A stretch of DNA of 64,000 bases from Hyphomicrobiales bacterium (GCA_900468805.1 UEIF01000035.1:106123-170122), one strand, 5' to 3'; positions 41,301 through 48,988 are shown, numbered from the stretch's first letter. Notes: generated from the sequence alone by a model not told the origin. Translations and numbers: made by a program.

Positions 41301-41456
41301 ACGCTGGTGACGCTGTTCATCACTCCCGTCGCCTATCTGCTGATTGCCCGCTTCGCCAAGCCGCATGCCCATGAGGAGGCGCGCCTGCATGAGGAAATGA
41401 CGCAGGCGACGCGTCCGCGGCCGGGTCCGCAAAAACACCTCCAGGCTGCTGAGTAA
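38301..41456 (+). CDS. RND multidrug efflux transporter (inner-membrane pump)
   Basis: This trimeric proton-driven pump of the HAE/AcrB family has 1051 residues, the full family length. Helix 1 is near FVRRPILALVFNTLMVVAGL, and the large periplasmic loops lie between helices 1-2 and 7-8. Helix 4 has the proton-relay Asp pair in GLVVDDAIVVLENI. Helices 10-12 include GVMAKNGILIVEFANQLRDRG and LRPVMMTMIATILGGVPL. The short cytosolic tail has HAHEEARLHEEM. It forms an operon with the adaptor gene. No outer-membrane TolC partner is encoded here, so it probably uses one from elsewhere. Drug range is unknown. Confidence 0.94.
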   Translation: MSVTEIHHDKPESSKASFTALFVRRPILALVFNTLMVVAGLAAYVGVEVRELPDVDRPVVTVRTAFDGASPQTVDQELTKVIEGAVARVSGLKSISSSSQFGQSRVTLEFSDSIDLAVAANDVRDAIGRIAQNLPDEADAPQIVKADSDSSAIMRLAVTSDTLNMDDLTLLVENEVVDRLASVDGVADVEEYGDQEKVFRVDVDQSALASRGLTIGDLTKALDNAALDVPAGSLKSPMQDIVVRATASLQTPEDFQNVILQHNVRLGDVATVTLGPRDGETALRSNGKPGIGLGIIRQAQSNTLNISTGIHAAVDQLSKTLPKGTTIAITSDDAVFIEGAIHEVVLALLLSAVIVTIVIYLFLRDWRATLIPSVSMPVALIGTLAALYMVGFSINILTLLAIVLATGLVVDDAIVVLENIVRRRSEGMGPRAAAVLGTREVFFAVIATTATLAAVFIPLSFLPGQVGGLFREFGFVLAFSVGLSSIVALTLCPMLASRMLTKPMIEDHGLLGRFGEAFARVYKWGLHACLNAPFIVIVFSLIFGAAAVVAFGTVNSELTPEEDRAMVMMRLTTPQGSSLDYTRDKMQLVEEYLQPLVDSGDIRNIFSISGQGGSSNSGFMVLTLAPWGERDRTQAEIVRDINQAASKVPALRGNAISSNSLRIRGAGSGLQMALIGNDHEALTAAAAKLVQQLDASGQYDTPRLTNEPSQAQVSVAIDRERASDLGIDITGLSTAIQSLLEGRSVVDVFVGGESYPVLLTSTMRPIDDPTDLENVFLKTGDGKIVPMSVIASLKEGSVAPQLNREQQLASVAITAGLKEGMSLGDAVKNVTQMAEPLLPPGARLLPLAEAATLEENSSGMALTFGFAIVIIFLVLAAQFESVLSSLIIMSTVPLGLACAVFALVITGSSLNIYSQIGLVLLVGVMAKNGILIVEFANQLRDRGEDVRTSIEKACALRLRPVMMTMIATILGGVPLVFAHGAGAEARVALGWVIVGGLGFATLVTLFITPVAYLLIARFAKPHAHEEARLHEEMTQATRPRPGPQKHLQAAE

Positions 41457-41480
41457 GTCTTTATCAATACTTTCGGAAGC

Positions 41481-41508
41481 GCCCGCCGGACCTCATCGGC
41501 GGGCTTTT
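41481..41508 (+). terminator. rho-independent terminator of the RND operon
   Basis: The 8-bp stem GCCCGCCG (41481-41488) pairs with CGGCGGGC (41497-41504) and is followed by TTTT. Confidence 0.85.
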
Positions 41509-41724
41509 CTATGGTATATGAAGTCTTGTGAAATAAGATAAATTACTTCTGAAGATTAGTCGTTTTTTAAGCATAACCCGCAATGATTGCGATCAGTAAC
41601 CGGCCGGTCTTCTCAGTTTTTCGAAGGCCATTGCGCTGCCTCCAGCGACGGCGGACATGAACGTCCGTGTGATTTCGGTACATCCTGTTTCGTTGCGTTT
41701 TGTAGTGTTTTTGGAGTTCGTACC

Positions 41725-42723
41725 GTGAGTATTTATCAGCGCACCTCCGTGGATGCGGCGCTTTATGTGCTGCGTGACATCAATCGAAATATGAAGGTTA
41801 CGCAGAACCATATCACGACGGGTCTGCGCGTCGAAAAAGCCCAGGACAATGCCGCCTACTGGTCGGTCGCGACGACGGCGCGCCACGACAACAAGGCCCT
41901 GTCGGCCGTTCAGGATGCCCTCGGCATGGCTGCCGCCACGATGGGCACTGCATCTGCCGGCGTTAATAGCGTCATCGACGTCGTCACCGAGATCAAGGCA
42001 AAGCTTGTCGCCGCAACAGAGCAGGGCGTCGACAAAACCAAGATCAATGAAGAGCTCGACCAGTTGAAGGCGCAGCTTCGCAGCGTTTCGGAAGGTGCGG
42101 GCTTCAACAACGACAACTGGATCATCCTCGACAATACCTCCACGCCGACTCAGCCGCGACAGATCCCGGCCTCCTTCATCCGTAATTCGGATGGTACGGT
42201 ATCGGTCGGCATGCTGAGCTACCATATCGACATCCCGCCGAGCGGCGCGACCTCCTCCAAGGATGCGCGCTATGTGATCGATGACCGGGCAGGGGGCACC
42301 GGCGAATATGGTGTGCTGACTTCCGCCTTCTTTGCAACTGAACTCGGCACGGCGAAAAACTGGGTGCTGACGAAGAGCAAGAACGGCAATACGGCCGGCC
42401 AGGTGGAAATCGGCCTGACGGCGGCGACAAGCAAACAGGACCTCAACGAGATGATCAGCGTCGTCGATGCCGCGCTCCAGCAGCTGACGACTGTCGGCTC
42501 GGCCTTCGGCGCGCTGGAAAAACGCATCAGCATGCAGGACGACTTCGCCAAGAGCTTGTCCGACAACATCACCGAAGGCATCGGCCGTCTTGTTGATGCC
42601 GATATGGAAGAGGAGTCGAGCAAGCTGAAAGCCCAGCAGACCCAGCAGCAGCTCGGCCTGCAATCGCTGAACATCGCCAACGCCTCCTATGACAAGGTCC
42701 GCCAGCTCTTCCAGAACTTCTAA
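41725..42723 (+). CDS. Flagellin
   Basis: This is a filament protein of 332 residues. The conserved D0/D1 N-terminal part (RTSVDAALYVLRDINRNMKV, THITTGLRVEKAQDNAAYWS pattern) and C-terminal part (LGALEKRI-like AFGALEKRISMQDDFAKSL, then QQQLGLQSLNIANASYDKVR) are intact around a short variable centre. It ends LFQNF. The start is a GTG at 41725 with GGAG eight bases ahead. No other flagellar gene is nearby, so it is an orphan like the additional flagellins FlaE/FlaH of R. leguminosarum, which are minor filament parts; that placement is inference. Confidence 0.93.
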   Translation: MSIYQRTSVDAALYVLRDINRNMKVTQNHITTGLRVEKAQDNAAYWSVATTARHDNKALSAVQDALGMAAATMGTASAGVNSVIDVVTEIKAKLVAATEQGVDKTKINEELDQLKAQLRSVSEGAGFNNDNWIILDNTSTPTQPRQIPASFIRNSDGTVSVGMLSYHIDIPPSGATSSKDARYVIDDRAGGTGEYGVLTSAFFATELGTAKNWVLTKSKNGNTAGQVEIGLTAATSKQDLNEMISVVDAALQQLTTVGSAFGALEKRISMQDDFAKSLSDNITEGIGRLVDADMEEESSKLKAQQTQQQLGLQSLNIANASYDKVRQLFQNF

Positions 42724-42745
42724 GTTCTGATGCAGCATCATGACT

Positions 42746-42780
42746 GCGCGGCAAGCCCTGCTCGCCGCGCGGTTTTCTTT
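42746..42780 (+). terminator. rho-independent terminator of the flagellin gene
   Basis: The 7-bp GC stem GCGCGGC (42746-42752) pairs with GCCGCGC (42764-42770). GGTTTTCTTTT follows. Confidence 0.8.
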
Positions 42781-42789
42781 TCGGAGAGG

Positions 42790-43383
42790 TCAGGCTGCGG
42801 CTGCCTTTGCGGCCATCGTTGCCTTGGCCCACCAGACCAGTTCGTCGAAGGCTGCCTTTGCTGTCGGCAGCAGGTTCGCCTCGATCTCTTCGATCGGCTT
42901 GTTGCCGAAGGCCGGGTGGATCGACATGAAGTCGCCGCCGCCGATGTGCACCGCACTGCGGGTGGAGACCATATGAAGCTCAACGCCGATTCCGCGCAGA
43001 TGTTCGACCGCGCGCGTGGCACCCGTGCCGCCATAGCCGATCGCGGTGAACGGCTTCCGCATCCATTCCTTGTAGGCCTGGTCGAGTGCGTTCTTGAGAA
43101 CGGCAGTGATCGAATGGTTGTATTCGGCGACGACGAAGATATAGCCGTCGAAGCGCCCGATCATTTCCTGCCAGCGGACCGCTTCCGGATTCTGGCTCGG
43201 CATCCAAAAATTCGACGCCATCTCCTCGAAGAAGGGGAGCGGGTGATCGCGCAGGTCGATCAGTTCCACGTCGAAGTCATCACGCGCCTGGGCCTGTTTC
43301 AATATCCATTGTGCCGGGGCGTCGGCGAATCGGGTGGGGCGGGTTGAGCCGATAATAACGGCGATGCGGGGCTTAGAATTCAA
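42790..43383 (-). CDS. NAD(P)H-dependent FMN reductase
   Basis: This flavodoxin-fold reductase has 197 residues. The FMN phosphate loop is IAVIIGSTRPTRFAD, the middle loop is FVVAEYNHSITAVLKNALDQ, and the third part is FTAIGYGGTGATRAVEHLRG. Family members reduce FMN, quinones, azo dyes or chromate. The start is a TTG at 43383 with AGGAGG five bases ahead. It is divergent from an HxlR regulator across 77 bases that carry a clear inverted repeat, so the regulator probably represses or activates it in response to a reactive electrophile; that is inference from similar pairs. Confidence 0.92.
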   Translation of the reverse strand: MNSKPRIAVIIGSTRPTRFADAPAQWILKQAQARDDFDVELIDLRDHPLPFFEEMASNFWMPSQNPEAVRWQEMIGRFDGYIFVVAEYNHSITAVLKNALDQAYKEWMRKPFTAIGYGGTGATRAVEHLRGIGVELHMVSTRSAVHIGGGDFMSIHPAFGNKPIEEIEANLLPTAKAAFDELVWWAKATMAAKAAAA

Positions 43384-43399
43384 AGTAACCTCCTGTATG

Positions 43400-43420
43400 C
43401 TGGTTTCCTACAGTAACCAG
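43400..43420. promoter_or_regulatory. candidate HxlR operator
   Basis: CTGGTT (43400-43405) and AACCAG (43415-43420) form an inverted repeat with a 9-base centre between the divergent FMN reductase and HxlR genes. A further GTAACC lies at 43385-43390 and a TGGTTT at 43429-43434. The position fits autoregulation plus control of the reductase. Confidence 0.5.
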
Positions 43421-43460
43421 ATTACGAATGGTTTGCGCGACTGCACAAGGAGGCACTTTG

Positions 43461-43871
43461 TTGAAACCAGATAACCACGAGGATACCGCCGCCTGCGAGA
43501 CCACGGACAGTTGCCAGCAGGTCCGCGCCTGCGATCATATCAGCCGCATGCTGGCACGCATCAGCGACAAGTGGTCTTTGCTGGTCGTGCGGGTGCTCGG
43601 ACATGGCCCCCTTCGCTTCAATGCGCTGCGCCGTGAAGTCGGGGAGATCAGCCAGAAAGTGCTGGCATCGACCCTGCGGGAGCTTGAGGAGAACGGCTTC
43701 GTTTCGCGCACCGTCACGCCGGTCACGCCGCCGCAAGTGGAATATGCGCTGACGGACCTCGGCCGAGAGTTCCTTTCTCCGGTTCGGGGACTGGCCGAGT
43801 GGGTGGTTGCAAATTCCGCGCGGATGGACGAGGCGCGCGCGGCCTATGCCAAACGCCGCGGCCTCGAGTAG
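43461..43871 (+). CDS. HxlR family transcriptional regulator
   Basis: This dimeric winged-helix regulator has 136 residues. The HxlR domain runs from ISRMLARISDKWSLLVVRVL through FNALRREVGEISQKVLASTL and the wing YALTDLGREFLSP. Three Cys occur in the short N-terminal stretch before it (AACETTDSCQQVRAC), which could sense redox or electrophile stress as in QorR or HypR; this is inference. The start is a TTG at 43461 with AAGGAGG ahead (the TTG at 43458 is equally possible). An ATG at 43428 lacks a ribosome site and lies in the operator region. Confidence 0.9.
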   Translation: MKPDNHEDTAACETTDSCQQVRACDHISRMLARISDKWSLLVVRVLGHGPLRFNALRREVGEISQKVLASTLRELEENGFVSRTVTPVTPPQVEYALTDLGREFLSPVRGLAEWVVANSARMDEARAAYAKRRGLE

Positions 43872-44026
43872 CGGTTTTACCAATAAAGCTGGTGATATCG
43901 GGGCGCGGCTGCAACAGGCCGATGTTTCTCCAACGGAATTTGACCTATGAGGTGAGCATCTTCATCTTGTTGCCGCATTCCTTAACATTTTGCTCGGATC
44001 AGCTTCGAACGGAGAACCTCCTGTCC

Positions 44027-44692
44027 ATGATCAAGAAATTCATCCTTCTGGCCGTTGCGGCGAGCTACCTCTCGGCTTGCACGACGACCGATCCCTACAC
44101 TGGTGAGCAGAAGGTATCCAATACCGCCGGCGGTGCCGCTCTCGGCGCGCTCGGCGGTGCTCTCGTCGGTGTCGCCGTCGGCGGCGGCGGCCATGGCAAG
44201 CGCAACGCGGCGCTGATCGGCGCCGGCATCGGCGCGCTCACGGGCGGCGCCATCGGCAACTATATGGACCAGCAGGAATCCGAGCTGCGCGCCCAGCTTG
44301 AAGGCACCGGCATTTCAGTCACCCGTCAGGGCGACAACATCATCCTCAACATGCCGTCGAACATCACCTTCGACATCGACCAGGATGCGGTGAAGCCGGG
44401 CTTCTACCAGACGCTGAATTCTGTCGCGATCGTGCTGCGCAAGTTCAACCGCACGCTGATCGACATCAACGGCCATACGGACTCCACCGGCAGCCTGCAG
44501 CATAATCAGGACCTGTCGCAGCGCCGCGCACTGTCCGTTGCCGATTATCTCGGCGGCCAGGGCATCGACCAGCGCCGCGTTTCGGCCGTCGGCTACGGTC
44601 CTTCGCAGCCGGTCGCTTCCAACGCAACCGAAGCCGGCCGCGCCCAGAACCGCCGCGTCGAAATCCAGATCGCGCCGATCACCCAGAGCTGA
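44027..44692 (+). CDS. OmpA family lipoprotein (YiaD-like)
   Basis: This outer-membrane lipoprotein binds peptidoglycan and has 221 residues. The signal peptide ends in the lipobox LSAC with Cys18. A glycine-zipper segment (GGAALGALGGALVGVAVGGG and IGAGIGALTGGAIG) may insert in the membrane. The C-terminal OmpA domain (about 105-221) keeps NGHTDSTG, NQDLSQRRALSVADYL and NRRVEIQI, which hold the diaminopimelate-binding Asp and Arg. The ATG at 44027 has GGAGAACC ahead. It stands alone with a hairpin terminator 45 bases downstream. Confidence 0.93.
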   Translation: MIKKFILLAVAASYLSACTTTDPYTGEQKVSNTAGGAALGALGGALVGVAVGGGGHGKRNAALIGAGIGALTGGAIGNYMDQQESELRAQLEGTGISVTRQGDNIILNMPSNITFDIDQDAVKPGFYQTLNSVAIVLRKFNRTLIDINGHTDSTGSLQHNQDLSQRRALSVADYLGGQGIDQRRVSAVGYGPSQPVASNATEAGRAQNRRVEIQIAPITQS

Positions 44693-44736
44693 TCGGGCGG
44701 CGCCTGACGGCTGCCCTGTCCTTGGTCGATTTTAAC

Positions 44737-44770
44737 CGTCCTCCGCAGCGATGCGGGGGACGTTTGCGTT
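44737..44770 (+). terminator. terminator of the OmpA-type lipoprotein gene
   Basis: The 11-bp stem CGTCCTCCGCA (44737-44747) pairs with 44752-44762 with one G-U pair around a GCGA loop. TTTGCGTTT follows. Confidence 0.7.
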
Positions 44771-45031
44771 TCAGGCGTCGAATCGAAGAGAGGGCAGGTG
44801 TATCCTTGGCGCGGATGAGCTTGCGATCGGCATCACCTGTATCCGGGTGCCGGTGCTCCCGGCCTGCTGCTGGTGGACGACCGCGCGGACAATCATTTCC
44901 CGATGCCGTCGGAAGCATCAGGCCAGGACGATGTGCTGGTCGGCCGCGTCAGGAAAGATCTCGGCGATCCCTCCGGGTGCAGCATTGCGCTCTTCGTCGT
45001 CGTCGACCAGTTGCTGAAGGGGCGGCGCTGA
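44771..45031 (+). pseudogene. possible gene remnant with a frameshift
   Basis: Two stretches in different frames look coding. The first reads RCILGADELAIGITCIRV. The second, from about 44852 in another frame, reads GAPGLLLVDDRADNHFPMP, then DDVLVGRVRKDLGDPSG and IALFVVVDQLLKG, and stops at 45031. Neither has a start codon with a ribosome site, and together they would need a frameshift near 44845. I do not recognise the family. It may be the decayed C-terminus of a gene lost by deletion, or a chance open stretch in GC-rich DNA. Confidence 0.3.
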
Positions 45032-45093
45032 AAGCCGAACAGCTGCTGCCAGGCTGAAACGCCAGCGGCCGGGGGTCACCCGGCCGTCTTGCC

Positions 45094-45501
45094 TCAATGC
45101 TGCATCGTCGCGCCCTTGGTGATCTTGTCGACGATCTTCTTGTCGGCGCGGAGCGCAATGCCGACGACCTTGGCGTCGTCCGGGGCGTATTCGGCAAAGA
45201 CGGCCCGGTTGGCGGCGTCGTGGCCGGTTGAAAACATTTCTTCGATGAAGACCGAGGAGGTCACCTCGCGTTCCAGCGCGCGGCGGTGGATCGTCGATAT
45301 CGTCGCTTCGTCGGCCGATAGGACGATGATCGGCTGGATGGATAGCGGGTTGTAGAGATTGCCGGCGCGGTCCTTGTAGGGTTCGCCGATAATGTCAGGA
45401 TATTGCCCGGCGATGCCTGTCGAAAGGAAGGCTGTGACATTCAGCTTCTGCCAGCCGGCAAGATTGTTTCGCAGGACGATCGCAATTTTGGTATCAAACA
45501 T
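45094..45501 (-). CDS. DUF2000 family protein
   Basis: This cytosolic protein of 135 residues has unknown function. The DUF2000 pattern is seen in KIAIVLRNNLAGWQKLNVTA, YPDIIGEPYKDRAGNLYNPL, and the ending VVGIALRADKKIVDKITKGA. The fold resembles peptidyl-tRNA hydrolase II in this family. The ATG at 45501 has GAGA-rich sequence ahead; an ATG at 45516 is possible. It is divergent from the AraC-type gene at 45551, an arrangement that I know as common in rhizobia, so the regulator probably controls it. Confidence 0.85.
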   Translation of the reverse strand: MFDTKIAIVLRNNLAGWQKLNVTAFLSTGIAGQYPDIIGEPYKDRAGNLYNPLSIQPIIVLSADEATISTIHRRALEREVTSSVFIEEMFSTGHDAANRAVFAEYAPDDAKVVGIALRADKKIVDKITKGATMQH

Positions 45502-45550
45502 TCCAGTCTCTTTCATCAGGGTATCGACTTCATAAGGGTAGTTACGGGCA

Positions 45551-46477
45551 TTGAGCCAGGATCTAACGCCGCAGGTCTTCGGAGGTCTTGAACGTTTGTG
45601 CGAGCCGCAGGCCGGCAGCGGCATACTGGCCGCGCCTGCCGGCAGCGGCATCCTGACTGCGCCGGCTTTTCCCGGCATCGAGCGCATCGAGGCGCAGTTC
45701 TCGGGCAACATGTTCGAGCCGCACCGGCATGATACCTATGCGCTCGGCGTCACCCTGCACGGCGTGCAGACCTTCACCTATCGCGGCGAGCGGCGCTTCA
45801 GCATGCCGGGGCAGGTGATCGTGCTGCATCCTGACGAGGAGCATGATGGAGGAGCTGCGACCGAAGCCGGGCTGCATTACCGCATGCTTTACATGGAGCC
45901 GGCGCTGCTGATGGAATGCCTTGAGGCGGAAAAGATAGGTCTTCCCTTCGTCGACCAGCCCGTGATCGCCGACGGAGCGCTGGCCCAGGTACTGCTCGCC
46001 GCACTCGGCGAACTGGACCGGGAGCTGGACGAACTCTTCGTCGATGATTTCGTCAGCCGCGTAGCAGGTGGCCTGTCGCGGCATTCGCAGGTGCGCCGAC
46101 GGGTTCTGGGCACTGTTGCCTGGAAACAGGTGCGGGCGGCGCGGGATTATCTGGAGGCGCATGCTCTGCGGCCAGTGCGCTCGGGCGAGCTGGAGAGCAT
46201 TACCGGGCTCGACCGTTTCACCCTGTCACGGCATTTCCGCACAGCCTTTGCCACCAGCCCGCACCGTTACATGGTGATGCGGCGGCTGCAGCAGGCAAAG
46301 GCCCTGATGGGCGAGGGCGAAGGTTTTGCCGACGTGGCCGCCGCGACCGGCTTTGCCGACCAGGCGCATTTCATCCGGCATTTCAAGAAGGCCTATGGCA
46401 TGACGCCGGGGCGTTGGGCAGGGCTTCAGCGTTTTTATGCGGCGAAGGCCAGCGATGGCAGCCTGCCGCGCTCCTGA
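45551..46477 (+). CDS. AraC family transcriptional regulator with cupin sensor
   Basis: The N-terminal half is an AraC-type cupin (FEPHRHDTYALGVTLHGVQT, PGQVIVLHPDEEHDGGA). The C-terminal domain has two helix-turn-helix units: LESITGLDRFTLSRHFRTAF and FADVAAATGFADQAHFIRHF, ending MTPGRWAGLQ. It has 308 residues from a TTG at 45551. The N-terminus contains a tandem 9-residue duplication (GSGILAAPA then GSGILTAPA), which may belong to a short extension, so the true start could be a little later. It is divergent to the DUF2000 gene, its likely target. Confidence 0.87.
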   Translation: MSQDLTPQVFGGLERLCEPQAGSGILAAPAGSGILTAPAFPGIERIEAQFSGNMFEPHRHDTYALGVTLHGVQTFTYRGERRFSMPGQVIVLHPDEEHDGGAATEAGLHYRMLYMEPALLMECLEAEKIGLPFVDQPVIADGALAQVLLAALGELDRELDELFVDDFVSRVAGGLSRHSQVRRRVLGTVAWKQVRAARDYLEAHALRPVRSGELESITGLDRFTLSRHFRTAFATSPHRYMVMRRLQQAKALMGEGEGFADVAAATGFADQAHFIRHFKKAYGMTPGRWAGLQRFYAAKASDGSLPRS

Positions 46478-46583
46478 TCTGATGGCCTTCTATAACTGAT
46501 TTCGCTGCCCGGTTCTTTGGCAGTCTGGCGTCACATATCCTTCATTGTCCCCGGGTAGGCAGGCCAACACCTGGAGACTGTCA

Positions 46584-47216
46584 ATGCACTCGACCACACA
46601 ACCAAATCGCCCCAAAATCGCCGAGACCGTTATCCACTCGACGGCGAGTATCAGAGATTCCGATATAGGCAGATGCTGCGAGATCTTGGCGGACACATCT
46701 CTGCACACGGTCGAACTCGGGGATTATTCCTACCTGGGGCCTCGCTGTATCGTCGGTGACGCGACGATTGGAAAATTCTGCGCTATTGCAGCAGAGGTCA
46801 GAATCGGCGCGCCCAATCATCCGATGGACCGCCCGTCCATGCATCGTTTCAGCTATTGCCCGGAATATTACTCTGCGGATGCCGTGCGCGACCAGTCCTT
46901 CTTCGATGAGCGCAAGGGAGATCGCGCCGTCATCGGTCATGATGTCTGGATTGGCCACGGGGTCATCGTGTTGCCGGGTGTAAAGGTCGGAGACGGTGCC
47001 GTGCTTGCCGCAGGCGCGGTTATCACCAAAGACGTCCAGCCATATACGATCGTCGGCGGCGTTCCTGCCAAATTCATCCGCGAGCGGTTCACGCGCGATA
47101 TCGCGGAGAAGCTTGCTTCCATCGCCTGGTGGGATTGGCCTTTCGAGACCATCATGGAGCGGCTCGCGGACTTCCAGTCCAACGATATCGAGGCCTTCTG
47201 CGAGCGCTGGTCGTAG
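46584..47216 (+). CDS. hexapeptide-repeat acetyltransferase (xenobiotic acyltransferase type)
   Basis: This left-handed beta-helix acetyltransferase has 210 residues. Hexapeptide turns run through STASIRDSDIGRCCEI, LGDYSYLGPRCIVGDATIGK and VWIGHGVIVLPGVKVGDGAV. The conserved IVGGVPAKFIRERF follows. The loop APNHPMDRPSMHRFSYCPEY carries the His seen in the VatD/chloramphenicol acetyltransferase-like group. Similar genes in rhizobia are often annotated DapH/GlmU-related or linked to phosphonate operons. The acceptor substrate is unknown. The ATG at 46584 has CTGGAG ahead. Confidence 0.88.
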   Translation: MHSTTQPNRPKIAETVIHSTASIRDSDIGRCCEILADTSLHTVELGDYSYLGPRCIVGDATIGKFCAIAAEVRIGAPNHPMDRPSMHRFSYCPEYYSADAVRDQSFFDERKGDRAVIGHDVWIGHGVIVLPGVKVGDGAVLAAGAVITKDVQPYTIVGGVPAKFIRERFTRDIAEKLASIAWWDWPFETIMERLADFQSNDIEAFCERWS

Positions 47217-47274
47217 AACAATCTCAGCAAAAAATGTGTAGCGCTTCTACTGAGAACAACGAGGGTGGCTGGCA

Positions 47275-47700
47275 ATGGGCGACGAGAGACAACAACATGA
47301 TGCAGCGTGTCACTGCGGTTCCGTCAGGTTCCGCGTCCGGCTCGCCGACGCATTCAACACGATTCGCCGCTGCTCATGCTCCTACTGCCGGATGCGGGGT
47401 GCGATTGCCGTCTCGGCACAGCTTTCGGATATCGAATTTGTCCAGGGCGAAGACAATCTGACGCTTTATCAATTCAATACCGGCATCGCCAGGCACTATT
47501 TCTGCAAGACCTGCGGCATCTATACCCATCATCAGCGCCGCTCGAATCCAAACCAGTTCGGCATCAACGTCGCATGCATTGCGGGCGTCAGCCCCTTTGA
47601 TTTCCCGGAGGTTCAGGTCATGGATGGGGTCTCCCATCCTGCGGATTCCGGCCCCGGGGCGCGGGTGGCCGGGATACTCCGGTTCGAGCCGAGGACCTGA
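47275..47700 (+). CDS. GFA family (CENP-V/Gfa-like) zinc-binding protein
   Basis: This protein of 141 residues has the GFA zinc-binding fold. The ligands are in CHCGSVRFRV, CSCSYCRMRG and YFCKTCGIYTHH, the family pattern for two structural/catalytic zinc sites. Members include glutathione-dependent formaldehyde-activating enzyme, but most, including close relatives with this IYTHHQRR stretch, have no proven activity. The ATG at 47275 follows a purine-rich stretch (GGCTGGCA). It lies 58 bases after the acetyltransferase gene, possibly in the same transcript, and is convergent with the AbrB-type gene. Confidence 0.88.
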   Translation: MGDERQQHDAACHCGSVRFRVRLADAFNTIRRCSCSYCRMRGAIAVSAQLSDIEFVQGEDNLTLYQFNTGIARHYFCKTCGIYTHHQRRSNPNQFGINVACIAGVSPFDFPEVQVMDGVSHPADSGPGARVAGILRFEPRT

Positions 47701-47742
47701 GATCATGCCCGCTGAGGGCAAAATTCGGTTTTCGCCGCGAAC

Positions 47743-48894
47743 CTAGACGGGCTGCTCCGCAAGCCCCGACCGGCGGGCGATGAAGCGGGCGAGCGCCGGG
47801 CCGATCAGCAGGATCATCATGAAACGGCCGGTCTGCATGGCCATGACGAAGGGCACGTCGACATCGCTTGAGGCGGCGATGATGGCGACGGAATCGGCGC
47901 CGCCGGGGCTGGTCGCCAGATAGGCGGTCAGCGGGTCGATGCCGGCGAATTTGTGAAGCGCCACCGCCATGCAGCCGCAGAGCGTCATCAGTATGAGGAT
48001 GGAAGCGGAGACGCGCGGCAAGGCGCGGGCGGCATGCTTGATGATCGAGCGGGTAAAGCGCAGGCCGATGCTCCAGCCGATCAGTGCGTAGCTCAGCGCC
48101 AGGATCCACATCGGCAACTCGATCTTCAACAGTCCGAAGCCCTGCAGAACGGCGCCGCCAATCAGCGGGATGACGATATTGCCGCCCTGGATGCGGAGGC
48201 GGAAGACGCCGTAGCAGCAGATAGCAGCGAAGACCATGGTCATGGCGAAGGCCGGCCAGTCGACCGGTGGGAAGAAGATCACCGGCGGCGGCTCCTCGCC
48301 ATCTGCGGCGATCCAGAGACGGGAGATGACGGAGGCGCCGACGGCGACGAAGACGACGCGCAGGTATTGCATGAAGGCGACGAGGCGAGCATCGGCGCCA
48401 TAGGCCTCCGACATGATGACCATGGCCGAGGCACCGCCGGGTGAAGAGCCCCAGACGGCGGTCGTGCCGGGCAGCACCTGCCAGCGCGTGAGCAGCCAGC
48501 CGAGGCCGGCGGCAATGGCGATGACCGAGACGATGAAGAGAAAGAAGAGCGGCGCATCCTTGGCCATGGTGCCGAGGATGTCGGGCGTAATGTTGCGCGC
48601 CATCAAGAGGCCGACCAGCACCTGGCCGAACTGCAGTGGCCAGTAGGGCACGCGCAGCTGACCCCTGCCGACGGTCAGGGCCAGTACGATGGCCGCAACC
48701 ATCGGGCCGATCAGCAGCGAGGCGGGCAGCGCGAAGAGTTCGAGGAAAAGGACTGATATGGCCGACAAGGCGAGCAGCAATGCCCATTTGGGCAGGCTCG
48801 CTTTCTGAAGGAAGCTGCTTGCGTCCAAAACTATAATCCCGAACTTTTCGACCGGAGCGAGCCCGAAGGCGTAGGTGGGAGGAGGCCCCGGCAT
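47743..48894 (-). CDS. AbrB family transporter (ammonia monooxygenase-like membrane protein)
   Basis: This inner-membrane protein of 383 residues has about ten helices in two repeats. Each repeat carries the same pattern: PASLLIGPMVAAIVLAL with WGSSPGGASAMVIMSEAYG in the first, and IVIPLIGGAVLQGFG with YLATSPGGADSVAIIAASS in the second. This is the AbrB duplication family, misnamed after ammonia monooxygenase; its substrate is unknown. The start is uncertain. The ATG at 48894 lacks a clear ribosome site, and an in-frame TTG some 22 codons later is possible. It lies downstream of the LysR-type gene on the same strand. Confidence 0.85.
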   Translation of the reverse strand: MPGPPPTYAFGLAPVEKFGIIVLDASSFLQKASLPKWALLLALSAISVLFLELFALPASLLIGPMVAAIVLALTVGRGQLRVPYWPLQFGQVLVGLLMARNITPDILGTMAKDAPLFFLFIVSVIAIAAGLGWLLTRWQVLPGTTAVWGSSPGGASAMVIMSEAYGADARLVAFMQYLRVVFVAVGASVISRLWIAADGEEPPPVIFFPPVDWPAFAMTMVFAAICCYGVFRLRIQGGNIVIPLIGGAVLQGFGLLKIELPMWILALSYALIGWSIGLRFTRSIIKHAARALPRVSASILILMTLCGCMAVALHKFAGIDPLTAYLATSPGGADSVAIIAASSDVDVPFVMAMQTGRFMMILLIGPALARFIARRSGLAEQPV

Positions 48895-48988
48895 TATGAA
48901 GAGGCCGGCTGCGAGGGCCGGCAGGCGCAGACCCGGTATAGGCGCGGGGCGGCCAGAGGGTCAATTGCGGAATCTGGCCTTTCTTTCC

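Noticed and set aside
47618..48964. A 448-codon frame overlapping the AbrB-type gene on the same strand
   Set aside because: The product is Arg/His/Pro-rich and lacks hydrophobic helices, whereas the other frame gives a regular ten-helix membrane protein with an internal duplication.
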